The notes beneath the pieces are model-generated. The model saw nothing but the letters and a program-made list of their open reading frames with translations, was not told the DNA's origin and did no database searches. From contig JBKYIJ010000008.1 in the NCBI GenBank assembly GCA_047030855.1, positions 2,170,001-2,234,000 of the forward strand: a stretch of DNA of 64,000 nt, in the 5' to 3' direction. Positions 16,429 through 25,222 of the stretch are shown piece after piece. Numbering within the stretch: the stretch's first letter is position 1; each line of letters starts with the position of its first letter. The DNA is from QVMM01 sp047030855 (GTDB lineage Bacteria > Bacteroidota > Bacteroidia > Bacteroidales > Dysgonomonadaceae). The position numbers were made by a program, and so were the translations under genes.

Positions 16429-17550
16429 ATGAATCTATTTGAAGTATATCCGTTGTTCGATATAAACATAGTAAGAGGCAAAGGCTGCTATGTGTATGAT
16501 GATGAAGGAAATGAATATCTTGATCTTTATGGCGGTCATGCCGTTATATCCGTTGGTCATACGCATCCGTATTATGTGGAAAAGATTGTAGAACAATTGA
16601 ATAAAATAGGGTTTTATTCCAACTCGGTTATAAACGAATTGCAGACTGAATTAGCTGAAAAGCTGGGTAAACAGTCGGGCTACGATGATTATTCCCTGTT
16701 TTTGGTTAATTCGGGAGCCGAAGCAAATGAAAATGCACTGAAGCTGGCGTCTTTCTATAACGGAAGGAAAAAAGTTCTTGCCTTTAAGAAATCGTTTCAC
16801 GGACGGACATCCGCCGCTGTTAAGGTAACCGATACGCCTTCTTACAGTGCGCCTGTTAATGACGGACCGGAAGTCTGTTTTGTTGAAATTGACGACATTC
16901 AGTCTGTTGAAAGAGAATTAAATAAAAAAGAATTTTGTGCAGCCATAATAGAAGGTATTCAAGGAGTTGGAGGTATTCAAATCCCTGACGACAACTTTAT
17001 GAAGCAACTGCGAGAGATTTGTACGGAAACCGATACGATCCTGATTGTCGACGAAATACAATCGGGATACGGACGAAGCGGTAGATTCTTTGCGCATCAG
17101 TATGCCGAAATAAAGGCTGATATTGTTACCGTGGCAAAAGGTATAGCCAACGGTTTTCCGATGTCGGGCGTTATTATCAGTCCCAAATTCAGTCCTGTTT
17201 TCGGGCAGTTGGGAACAACGTTCGGGGGCAATCATCTCGCTTGTGCCGCGGCTATCGCCGTTCTCGATATTATGAAGAGTGAGAAGCTGATAGAAAATGC
17301 TTTTAATGTAGGAGATTATCTGTTATCGGAGTTGAGAAAGCTTCCGCAAATATCCGAAGTCCGTGGGCGAGGGCTGATGATCGGGATAGAATTTGATTAT
17401 CCGATCAGAGATGTCAGAAAACGTCTGTTGTATGAGGAACGGATATTTACAGGTTCAAGCGGTGCGAATGTTTTTCGTTTGCTGCCCCCTCTTTGTTTAA
17501 CATTTGATCAGGCAAATACTTTCTTAGACAAATTTAAAAAAATAATATGA
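16429..17550 (+). CDS. argD: Acetylornithine (or succinylornithine) aminotransferase
   Basis: A 373-residue class III PLP aminotransferase. Motifs are GGHAVISVGHTHPYYVEKI, NSGAEANENALKLA (phosphate cup), IVDEIQSGYGRSGRFFAHQ with the PLP-contacting aspartate, and the Schiff-base lysine in VAKGIANGFPM. It transaminates acylated glutamate semialdehyde to acylornithine. The ATG at 16429 is preferred over a TTG six bases upstream. It is the last visible gene of the arginine operon; carbamoyltransferase, kinase and argH genes are not in the window. Confidence 0.93.
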   Translation: MNLFEVYPLFDINIVRGKGCYVYDDEGNEYLDLYGGHAVISVGHTHPYYVEKIVEQLNKIGFYSNSVINELQTELAEKLGKQSGYDDYSLFLVNSGAEANENALKLASFYNGRKKVLAFKKSFHGRTSAAVKVTDTPSYSAPVNDGPEVCFVEIDDIQSVERELNKKEFCAAIIEGIQGVGGIQIPDDNFMKQLREICTETDTILIVDEIQSGYGRSGRFFAHQYAEIKADIVTVAKGIANGFPMSGVIISPKFSPVFGQLGTTFGGNHLACAAAIAVLDIMKSEKLIENAFNVGDYLLSELRKLPQISEVRGRGLMIGIEFDYPIRDVRKRLLYEERIFTGSSGANVFRLLPPLCLTFDQANTFLDKFKKII

Positions 17551-17607
17551 AGTGTCATTTTGTAAAATATCTCTCCTTTTATTGACGATTTTTTAACATA
17601 AAAATAT

Positions 17608-17615
17608 TATCTTTG
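17608..17615 (+). promoter_or_regulatory. -7 promoter element for the tyrosine phenol-lyase gene
   Basis: TATCTTTG matches TAnnTTTG, and a TTG at 17582-17584 lies 23 bases upstream. The predicted leader is about 95 bases, and an ATG-TAA start-stop pair lies in it at 17707. Confidence 0.55.
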
Positions 17616-17716
17616 AGAATAGCCATTTTAAATGGTTACTGTTAACGACCTTATACCTTGAATATTAACCGTAAGAAATAATATTTATATTGTTTCTTTA
17701 TAAAAAATGTAACACC

Positions 17717-19099
17717 ATGGCATTCACAAAAAAACCTTGGGCAGAACCATATAAAATTAAAGTGGTGGAGCCCCTCAAGACTACAACGCGCGAATATCGT
17801 TTAAAAAAAATGAAGGAAGCAGGGTGGAATACTTTTCTTTTACACTCTGAAGATGTTTACATTGATTTGCTGACGGATAGCGGAACCAATGCGATGAGCG
17901 ATTTGCAATGGGCGGGAATGATGATCGGCGACGAGGCTTATGCCGGAAGCCGCAGTTTTTATACGCTCGAGGCTGCTTGTCAGAAATATTACGGATATAA
18001 ATATATTCTGCCGACTCATCAGGGAAGAGGAGCAGAGAATCTGCTAAGTAAATGTACGATAAAACCCGGGCAGTTTGTTGCAGGCAATATGTACTTTACG
18101 ACTACCCGCCAGCATCAGGAGATTGCGGGAGCAACTTTTGTAGATGTAATTATTGATGAGGCCAATAAGAGCCAATCCGATCATCCTTTCAAAGGGAATA
18201 TAGATTTAGATAAGTTTGAAAAACTGATAAAAGAAAAAGGTGCTGAGAATATAGCTTATATAACAGTCGGCGCTCCTGTAAACATGGCAGGCGGACAACC
18301 TGTGAGCATGGAGAATATGAAGGCTGTTTCAAAACTGGCACGTAAACATGGTATTAAAGTCGTTCTCGATGCTACCCGAAATATCGAAAATGCCTACTTC
18401 ATTCAACAACGCGAGAAAGGCTATGAGAATAAAAATATAGCCGAAATTCATAAGGAGTTTTGCTCTTACAGCGATGCGGCGACAGTCAGTGCGAAGAAAG
18501 ACTTGTATGTGAATATAGGCGGGCTTGTAATGTGTAACGATTGGGATTTGTTCGAAGAAATGCGAAACCTGATTGTCGTGTACGAAGGAATGCCTACTTA
18601 CGGAGGTTTGGCAGGACGCGATATGGAAGCAATGGCTCGCGGGCTTGAAGAAGCTATACAGGACGATACGATTGCTTTCAGGGTGAAACAGGTGGAATAT
18701 TTCGGTAATCTTCTGAAAGAAGGAGGAATCCCTATTGTTCTGCCTATCGGTGGGCATGGCGTTTTTGTGGATGCAAAACAATTCTATTCTCATATACCTC
18801 AGGATCAGTTTCCTGCACAAAAACTGGCTGCCGATATGTATGTTGAATGCGGAGTGCGTGGTATGGAACGCGGTATAGTCTCCGCAGGAAGGAATAAAGA
18901 CACGGGCGAAAACTACCATCCCGAACTTGAATTGGTACGCCTTACTATTCCCCGCCGTGTTTACACTCAATCTCATTTCGATGTGGCGGCATACAGTATC
19001 ATCGAAATGTATAAAAACAGATCGAAAGCCAAAGGGCTGAAAATGGTTTATGAACCTAAATATCTTCGCTTCTTTCAGGCACGGTTTGAAGAATTGTAA
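17717..19099 (+). CDS. tpl: Tyrosine phenol-lyase (beta-tyrosinase)
   Basis: A 460-residue PLP beta-eliminating lyase of the tryptophanase/tyrosine phenol-lyase family, which turns tyrosine into phenol, pyruvate and ammonia. The PLP lysine is K261 in SAKKD, and R104 sits in THQGRGAEN. Residues that set phenol specificity in Citrobacter TPL have matches here at a constant +4 offset: Thr124 (T128 in MYFTTTR), Met379 (M383) and Arg381 (R385 in GMERG). Tryptophanases have Asp, Val and Ile at these places. The sequence also reads closer to TPL through NAMSDLQWAGMMIGDEAYAGS. The ATG at 17717 is chosen over a TTG at 17690. It has its own promoter and terminator; residue numbering is from memory of the family. 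Confidence 0.85.
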   Translation: MAFTKKPWAEPYKIKVVEPLKTTTREYRLKKMKEAGWNTFLLHSEDVYIDLLTDSGTNAMSDLQWAGMMIGDEAYAGSRSFYTLEAACQKYYGYKYILPTHQGRGAENLLSKCTIKPGQFVAGNMYFTTTRQHQEIAGATFVDVIIDEANKSQSDHPFKGNIDLDKFEKLIKEKGAENIAYITVGAPVNMAGGQPVSMENMKAVSKLARKHGIKVVLDATRNIENAYFIQQREKGYENKNIAEIHKEFCSYSDAATVSAKKDLYVNIGGLVMCNDWDLFEEMRNLIVVYEGMPTYGGLAGRDMEAMARGLEEAIQDDTIAFRVKQVEYFGNLLKEGGIPIVLPIGGHGVFVDAKQFYSHIPQDQFPAQKLAADMYVECGVRGMERGIVSAGRNKDTGENYHPELELVRLTIPRRVYTQSHFDVAAYSIIEMYKNRSKAKGLKMVYEPKYLRFFQARFEEL

Positions 19100-19123
19100 A
19101 TAATAACTGCAATACATAAAAAT

Positions 19124-19155
19124 AAAAAGCGGATAATTCGAATTATCCGCTTTTT
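19124..19155. terminator. Bidirectional terminator between tpl and the calycin-like gene
   Basis: A perfect 32-base palindrome: AAAAAGCGGATAATTC followed by its exact complement, ending in T5. It serves both converging genes. Confidence 0.88.
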
Positions 19156-19177
19156 ATATATTTTGCTGCTTAACAGA

Positions 19178-20722
19178 TTACTTTACCATTGTTATAGTTG
19201 CTTTCTGACCTGTACGGACAATGTAAGTGCCTGAAGACAATTGGAACTTATCCGATCCGTTTACTTGTTTTTCAAATACCTTTCCTCCGTTCAAAGCGTA
19301 AACTTCGGCTACGCCTTCAAAGTTGTTGATATATACGGTTCCGTTTGTACTGTAAACTTGTAAATTGTTTGATGTAAGGTTTTCAATACTACTTCCATTT
19401 GTGTCTGGAACATCTATTTTTTCAACTGGCGTAGATCCTTTGTATCCGATAAACATTGTTGCAGGCAGTAATTCTGTAGAAGGATCTGCTTTCACAAATT
19501 CTGTCCCATCAAAAATATAGTAAACATCAAAAACTGCCTTTACATCATTCATTGTAATAGTAGTTAATGTATTATTGGGAAAAACACTATAACCGTTAGT
19601 CGATACAGAAATACCGGGTTTTTCTATAGTTGAATTTTTCTCAGAAATCAAATCAAGTGATTCTGCATCAGTTTCTGTTTTGAGTTTCATGATAAAACCT
19701 GCACATGGAGTATAATATGTAACTTCTTCCGGAGAAGGATTCTCCCCATAATTGTAAGAATACCAATATGCATTAGGCGTAAATTTACTTCCATCCTCCT
19801 TTACTGCTTGTACTAAAGACAAGTAATAAGGTAATCCTATTGTATTCCAGTTGTTTCCGTCAATTGGTTTATTATAGATGATGTTTCCTTCAACTTTTCT
19901 TGGATTTTCTGGATTATCCGAAACAATCTCTGTTCCGTTACTTAGCTTCAAGTCTCCGCTAATGTCTTGTCCGAGTGTTATTTTAGTGATGGGCATAACA
20001 TAACCTTGTTCTTCATCCAGAGAAGCTATTGCGTAGCGGTTACTTTTTGTTCCGTCTGTTACGTAAAGGCAAATCCAGTTTCCGTCCAATTCCACATTAA
20101 CTTTTGATGCAGGATCAGCAGGAACAAAGGTTAAAACATCCGTTTCGGTTACCATCTTGTTACTGTAATTGAAATCATTCGGATCAAATGTCCCGTCCGA
20201 AATAGAAGTCCCGTTAAGTAAAATATCGCTAAGGCGTAAACCGTCAAAAATTAAGTTTCCGTCAAAATTTACGGGAACGTTTACCCCTAATGTATTAACA
20301 TCTATGAAGATTGAGCTTCCTCCGTTTCCGTCCATTGTTCCGCTGGCTTTTGCCGTAGCCTGTATGAATCCTCCCATAAATGAGAGATTGACAGTTTCAC
20401 TTTCAAAAGTATAAGTATTTTCTGCGGTTTTAATTACAGGAATGTCATTTATGTTGATATCTCCCAAACTCATACCGCCAAACGAGAAGTTTTTCAACAT
20501 CAGATTTATTTTATCTGCCGAGTTTTTGTCAACCTGAATCTGGTCAGGAGTATTTAGCACGACTGTTCCCGCAGGTTCTTGAGCTATTGCAGATACATCA
20601 ATTGATAATTTTCCTGTATACGTTCCTGCAACATTATCAGAAATATCATTGGCATAAATGTTTACATAACCAACAAATGCAATAACTAAAAGAATGATTT
20701 TTTGTGTAATTTTCTTGTTCAT
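19178..20722 (-). CDS. Secreted calycin-like domain protein with a type IX secretion C-terminal domain
   Basis: 514 residues from the ATG at 20722, where the signal peptide MNKKITQKIILLVIAFVGYVNIYA begins; longer in-frame starts exist but add no plausible signal. Residues about 27-180 (NVAGTYTGKLSIDV..., NFSFGGMSLGDININDIPV) resemble the calycin-like beta-barrel domain of Bacteroidota. The middle is beta-rich without a recognisable fold. The last 65 residues (LQVYSTNGTVYINNF, EVYALNGGKVFEK, LSSGTYIVRTG) are a type IX sorting domain, so the protein is probably exported to the cell surface. It is followed in the gene order by a second type IX cargo. The substrate is unknown. Confidence 0.75.
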   Translation of the reverse strand: MNKKITQKIILLVIAFVGYVNIYANDISDNVAGTYTGKLSIDVSAIAQEPAGTVVLNTPDQIQVDKNSADKINLMLKNFSFGGMSLGDININDIPVIKTAENTYTFESETVNLSFMGGFIQATAKASGTMDGNGGSSIFIDVNTLGVNVPVNFDGNLIFDGLRLSDILLNGTSISDGTFDPNDFNYSNKMVTETDVLTFVPADPASKVNVELDGNWICLYVTDGTKSNRYAIASLDEEQGYVMPITKITLGQDISGDLKLSNGTEIVSDNPENPRKVEGNIIYNKPIDGNNWNTIGLPYYLSLVQAVKEDGSKFTPNAYWYSYNYGENPSPEEVTYYTPCAGFIMKLKTETDAESLDLISEKNSTIEKPGISVSTNGYSVFPNNTLTTITMNDVKAVFDVYYIFDGTEFVKADPSTELLPATMFIGYKGSTPVEKIDVPDTNGSSIENLTSNNLQVYSTNGTVYINNFEGVAEVYALNGGKVFEKQVNGSDKFQLSSGTYIVRTGQKATITMVK

Positions 20723-20846
20723 AAGCATGGTTTTTTGTAATAAGCTACAAATATCCGATTTATTCATGAGAAAAGACCGTAAGAAAGATGTAATTATTTC
20801 CTTATTAAAATAATTTAACTTGAATAACAACGAGTTATCGTAACTG

Positions 20847-22559
20847 TCAGTAGATGACTTTAACCGATTGGTTTTTAGTTTTTAATATATATACGCCTTT
20901 TTGAGGCAGATTTATATTGTGCCATCCATTATCAGCCTCTTCTGAATTATAGATTAAAGTTCCCGTTGTGTTATAAACAGATATATTATTAGATATCGAA
21001 GTATATACGGAAACTCCATTTTCTGTTTTTATCACTTTTATTTTGTCTTCTTTACTACCGGACTCTATAGAAGAAGCATTCTTATAGGAAACGATTTCTA
21101 CGTCATCAATGCAGGCACGCATCGGAGTTTGATCCGATTTGCCTATTCTGAAACGAATATTACCGTTCAGATTTACTTCGTATGTATATTTGGTTAAGTC
21201 GGAAGTAATGGAAATATTATCGGCAATTCTGTTCCACGTTTTACCTTCGTCCAATGTGTAATCTACATACAGCTTAGCGCCTTTTTCCGATCCGTAGTTT
21301 GCAGCGTAAAAGCTTATCTCTTTCGCTCCGTTCGGTTTGCTTTGGAGCATCTCCAGATAACCGGGATCACCCTCCTGATTATCGGTTAAGCGTATGACAA
21401 CCGATTTCCTTCCGATTTTCTTTGCCGAATCATCTTCATCGAGTTTTGCCCCGACTAAATTCCATTTTCCGTTTGCTCCGACGTATTCTCCCGCCTCATA
21501 TACAGTAAGAAAATCAACATCCAGTTCTTTCAGTCCGTCTTCAAAATCTTCAAAGTATGCGGCGTAAGGATCGGTTGTTGCTGACTCGTCGACTTTTATG
21601 TCTACATTATCCAGATAAAATCTGTTTTTAGTCGCTTTTTGCGCAGTGAATGTGAATACGACATCATCTCCGCCATATTTTCCTTTAAACGTGTAATTAT
21701 TTTGATTTTCGTTGATAATTACCTCTTGCGTTTGTATGTGTTCTTGTCCCTTGTGTACATATACGCTTATGCGTTTAAACTCTTTACTGTTTCCGAAATC
21801 CCACGCATCGAAACTGACGATGTAATTACCGCCGTTGCCCGATAGGTTGGCAGGAGGCGTTTGTACCCATCCTTTGCTGGATTCGAATCCCAATCTTATT
21901 TTCCCTTTAGCAGTTGTTACATATTGTCCGTACCAGCCTTTCTGTGTTGTGAAACGATCGAGTTCTTTTCCGATGTCGAAATTCGGTTCTTCTTTCATTA
22001 TCGTGTTGAAATCTTCATAGATATATGGAGGCAGATCGCTGCCCGGTTCGCCCGGATCAGGCTTTTCGGGATCGGGATCTTCGGGATAGCCTATTGTCTC
22101 GTCTTCAAGCGGGTAGGGTGATAGAATCCTTATTTCTTCGATGAATTTCATGCCCCATGTTGCATAGTAATCTCTGAATTTTCCGTAAACCATTACTTCT
22201 TTTTTCCAGAATTTCGGGTTCCAGTCAAGATTCAGCGTATCGCACAGTTCCCCTGTCTTAATCTGGATAGGAATACATTTTGACAGATCGCTTTCAGCCT
22301 TACTGTCAGCAAGAAGCCAGTTACATCGTCCTATAAACGGAGGGGTGAAATTCAGAAAATACTTGTTATTCGAGTAATCCTCAATTTCCCCGACAACGTA
22401 TCCTTTAACCCAATATAGTTTACTCTGATCTTTCACCTTAATGGCTTCAGTAACGGTAAACGGATTATTTTCCGTACCATCGCCAGCATGGACGAATTGA
22501 ATGTTTGATAATAAAACTATTACTAAGAAAAAACTGAAAAGATGGTATTTTTTTATCAT
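20847..22559 (-). CDS. Multidomain secreted protein with a type IX secretion C-terminal domain
   Basis: 570 residues with a signal peptide (FSFFLVIVLLSNIQFVHA). Residues about 26-150 resemble an OB-fold domain (TVTEAIKVKDQSKLYWVKGYVVGEI, MVYGKFRDYYATWGMKFIEEIRI), close to DUF6359. A linker rich in Pro, Asp and Gly follows (YPEDPDPEKPDPGEPGSDLP). Two jelly-roll domains of the carbohydrate-binding or choice-of-anchor kind come next, both starting with EDF motifs (YEDFNTIM and YFEDFEDG) and ending with LDNVDIKV or IDDVEIVSY. A type IX sorting domain ends the protein (VYNTTGTLIYNSE, LPQKGVYILKTK). Together with its neighbour it suggests surface binding or processing of a glycan or protein; this is inference. 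Confidence 0.72.
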   Translation of the reverse strand: MIKKYHLFSFFLVIVLLSNIQFVHAGDGTENNPFTVTEAIKVKDQSKLYWVKGYVVGEIEDYSNNKYFLNFTPPFIGRCNWLLADSKAESDLSKCIPIQIKTGELCDTLNLDWNPKFWKKEVMVYGKFRDYYATWGMKFIEEIRILSPYPLEDETIGYPEDPDPEKPDPGEPGSDLPPYIYEDFNTIMKEEPNFDIGKELDRFTTQKGWYGQYVTTAKGKIRLGFESSKGWVQTPPANLSGNGGNYIVSFDAWDFGNSKEFKRISVYVHKGQEHIQTQEVIINENQNNYTFKGKYGGDDVVFTFTAQKATKNRFYLDNVDIKVDESATTDPYAAYFEDFEDGLKELDVDFLTVYEAGEYVGANGKWNLVGAKLDEDDSAKKIGRKSVVIRLTDNQEGDPGYLEMLQSKPNGAKEISFYAANYGSEKGAKLYVDYTLDEGKTWNRIADNISITSDLTKYTYEVNLNGNIRFRIGKSDQTPMRACIDDVEIVSYKNASSIESGSKEDKIKVIKTENGVSVYTSISNNISVYNTTGTLIYNSEEADNGWHNINLPQKGVYILKTKNQSVKVIY

Positions 22560-22628
22560 AATTTCATGGTATTAATAAATGTAAAGTTGTAAAGTTAAGA
22601 ATTATATTTTCTAATAAAAAACTAATGT

Positions 22629-25088
22629 CTATTTTAAGTCTACTACTGTAATACCTGCACCCCCGAACTGGACATGTTCGTCCTGAAAATCTTGAATTCC
22701 GTTTACGGTACGAAGATAATCGCGGATCAACTGGCGTAATATGCCTGTGCCTGTTCCGTGCAATATTCTGACTCTTGGCATTCCTACCTGTATTGCATCG
22801 TCGATGAAGTACATAACGGCTTGCAGGGCTTCTTCTCCCCGCATGCCTCTGACGTCAATATCCTGCTTGAAATGCAAACGTTTTTCGGAGATCATGTCTC
22901 TTGTTATTGTGTTGCTTGATTTCTGAGTCTCGCGTTTAATCTGATTTTTACTTACTTTTTCCAATGCATCTGTTTTCGTGCTTGTTTTGAGCATCCCGAA
23001 AGCAACCGTTGCGTTCTTTCCCTGAATATCCAATACTTCGCCGACAGATGTTTGTCCTTTTATCCGTACCGAATCTCCTATCGAAATAGCATCCGATAGT
23101 TTTTCTTCTTTTGATGCTTTGTTTTTCTTGCTCTTCTTTTCGTCCCGTTCTTTCAGTTTCTGTAATTTGCGAGAAATCTTATCATCAGCATTATCTTGCG
23201 ATTCTAAGGATATTTTAAATTCCGCCAACTGTTGACGAGCCTGTTTTGTCTTTTCTTTGTCAGCCTGAGCTTCACGGATGGATCGGATTGTATTTTCTAT
23301 TCTGGCATTTGTTTCCGAAAGTAGTTTTTCAGCTTCTTCTTTCGCTTGCCTGATAATCTCTTTCCGCTGTTTTTCTATCGAAACAAGATCGGTTTCATAA
23401 TTTTGGGTTATTTCTTCCAACCGTTTCTCTTTAAGTCTGATATTCTGTCGCTTCGTTTCCCAGTAGCGTTTATCTCTGACAATATCCTGCAAATATTTGT
23501 CCATGTTTATGTAATCGCTCCCGACTATTTCGGAAGCATCCGCTATAACTTCTTCGGGTAATCCTATTTTTCGGGCGATTTCTATGGCAAACGAACTTCC
23601 CGGATTCCCGATAGATAGTTTGAAAAGAGGCTGCATCAGATGCCTGTCATAGAGCATGGCTCCGTTTACTACGCCTTCGTGTTCGTTTGCGAAGTGTTTC
23701 AGATTTTGATAATGAGTGGTTATGATGCCGTAAGTTTTGTTCTCATTAAAACGTTTCAAGAGCGATTCAGCTATCGCGCCGCCGATTTGCGGCTCTGTGC
23801 CTCCTCCGAATTCATCAATCAGTAACAGACTTTTGGGATTGCAGTTCCGCACGAAGAACTTCATATTTGTAAGGTGCGAACTATATGTACTCAAATCGTT
23901 TTCGATCGATTGTTCGTCGCCTATGTCGATGAATATATCTTTGAATATGCCGACTTTCGAAGTTTCATATACAGGTATCAGAAGTCCGCATTGCACCATA
24001 TATTGAAGTAATCCTACCGTTTTGAGGCATACGGATTTGCCTCCTGCATTCGGTCCCGATATTATCAGTATGCGGTTTTGATCGTCTAAGAATATCTCCA
24101 GCGGAACTATTTCTTTATGCTGTTTCTTATGTGACAGGTACAGTAGCGGATGCTTCGCCCTTTCCCAAATAGCCTGTTGCTTGTCTTCTAATGTAGGTTT
24201 TATGGCTTCAATGTCTTGGGAAAAACGGGCTTTCGCTCTGATGAAATCAATAAGTCCCAGAAACTCGTATGACTGAAGAATATCCGTAACCAGCGGACGC
24301 AGGAAGTCAGTGAATGCGGTGAGTATTTTTACGATTTCCCTTTTCTCTTCGTTCTCCAATTCTCTTATGCGGTTGTTTGCTTCTACCACTTCGGCAGGTT
24401 CGATAAAAACTGTTTTACCTGAAGCGGATTCGTCATGAACGATGCCTTTCAGTTTCCGTTTGAATGCAGGCGCAACAGGTATTACCAGACGTCCGTCCCG
24501 CATGGTAGGGGCAGTATCTTTGTCTACCAACCCGTCGGTTTGTGCCGATCGGAGGATTGCGTTCAGCGTTTTGGAAATGCTGCTTGTCGTTTGTATCAAT
24601 TCCCTTCTGATGCGGCTCAATTCTGTAGAGGCATTGTCTTTTACCCGTCCGTATTTGTCGAGTATCGAATCTATTTTTTGTATCAGTTGAGGAAAAGTCA
24701 AGACATCACCTGCCAGCTTCTTAAGGTGAGGGTAGGGCGTATTTTCTTCGTCCTCTTTGTTCAGAAAAGAAATGATTTCGGAAATAGTTTGCAAAGAACG
24801 GCGTAAATCAAACAGTGCATTTTCATCCAGCCACGTTCCTTCGATATGTATGTTCTTTAGCGAAGGGCGTACATCGAAATAGTGACTTGTGGGAAAGTTG
24901 TCTTCCTCCTGCAATATTCTGACAAATTCCTCGGTTTGAGAAAGATTTTCCTGAATGATGCCGTAATCGGAAGAAAATGTGATGTTATCGACATATTCTT
25001 TTCCCAACGGGCTCAGGCATTTTTCGGTAAGCAGTTGACGTATTTTGTCAAAACCTATTTTAATTTCAAAATTATCCGGATATATCAC
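22629..25088 (-). CDS. mutS2: MutS2 family ATPase with Smr domain
   Basis: 819 residues. The N-terminal MutS core and clamp is followed by the ABC ATPase: Walker A GPNAGGKSVCLKTVG, signature region DEQSIENDLSTYSSHLTNM, Walker B LLIDEFGGGTEPQIGGA. A long charged coiled coil occupies about 530-680 (rich in E, K, Q, R). A KOW-like segment (IGDSVRIKGQTSVGEVLDIQGKNATVAFG) precedes the C-terminal Smr nuclease domain, with DVRGMRGEEA and HGTGTGILRQLI. MutS2 proteins limit recombination and act on stalled ribosomes or DNA branches depending on species. The mismatch-binding domain of MutS1 is absent. Confidence 0.95.
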   Translation of the reverse strand: MIYPDNFEIKIGFDKIRQLLTEKCLSPLGKEYVDNITFSSDYGIIQENLSQTEEFVRILQEEDNFPTSHYFDVRPSLKNIHIEGTWLDENALFDLRRSLQTISEIISFLNKEDEENTPYPHLKKLAGDVLTFPQLIQKIDSILDKYGRVKDNASTELSRIRRELIQTTSSISKTLNAILRSAQTDGLVDKDTAPTMRDGRLVIPVAPAFKRKLKGIVHDESASGKTVFIEPAEVVEANNRIRELENEEKREIVKILTAFTDFLRPLVTDILQSYEFLGLIDFIRAKARFSQDIEAIKPTLEDKQQAIWERAKHPLLYLSHKKQHKEIVPLEIFLDDQNRILIISGPNAGGKSVCLKTVGLLQYMVQCGLLIPVYETSKVGIFKDIFIDIGDEQSIENDLSTYSSHLTNMKFFVRNCNPKSLLLIDEFGGGTEPQIGGAIAESLLKRFNENKTYGIITTHYQNLKHFANEHEGVVNGAMLYDRHLMQPLFKLSIGNPGSSFAIEIARKIGLPEEVIADASEIVGSDYINMDKYLQDIVRDKRYWETKRQNIRLKEKRLEEITQNYETDLVSIEKQRKEIIRQAKEEAEKLLSETNARIENTIRSIREAQADKEKTKQARQQLAEFKISLESQDNADDKISRKLQKLKERDEKKSKKNKASKEEKLSDAISIGDSVRIKGQTSVGEVLDIQGKNATVAFGMLKTSTKTDALEKVSKNQIKRETQKSSNTITRDMISEKRLHFKQDIDVRGMRGEEALQAVMYFIDDAIQVGMPRVRILHGTGTGILRQLIRDYLRTVNGIQDFQDEHVQFGGAGITVVDLK

Positions 25089-25118
25089 TTGTTTATATGT
25101 ATTTACTTAAAACAATCA

Positions 25119-25126
25119 CAAAAATA
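25119..25126 (-). promoter_or_regulatory. -7 promoter element for mutS2
   Basis: The minus strand reads TATTTTTG, 31 bases before the mutS2 ATG. It matches TAnnTTTG. Confidence 0.5.
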
Positions 25127-25160
25127 ACTATTTTTCGTGACTTTTGTATTTTACAAAACT

Positions 25161-25197
25161 AAAAGCCGAAACTCTGTAATATTAAGTTTCGGCTTTT
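25161..25197 (-). terminator. Intrinsic terminator after the M3 peptidase gene
   Basis: AAAAGCCGAAACT pairs with AGTTTCGGCTTTT across an 11-base loop. It lies just beyond the stop of the minus-strand peptidase gene. Confidence 0.85.
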
Positions 25198-25222
25198 ATC
25201 ATATTATATTGCTTGTTGTTAT

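Noticed and set aside
17717..19099. Tryptophanase as the name of the PLP lyase
   Set aside because: The specificity residues match tyrosine phenol-lyase (Thr, Met and Arg in place of Asp, Val and Ile).
18329..19117. A 262-residue open frame antisense to tpl
   Set aside because: It lies entirely opposite a secure enzyme gene and has no family features.
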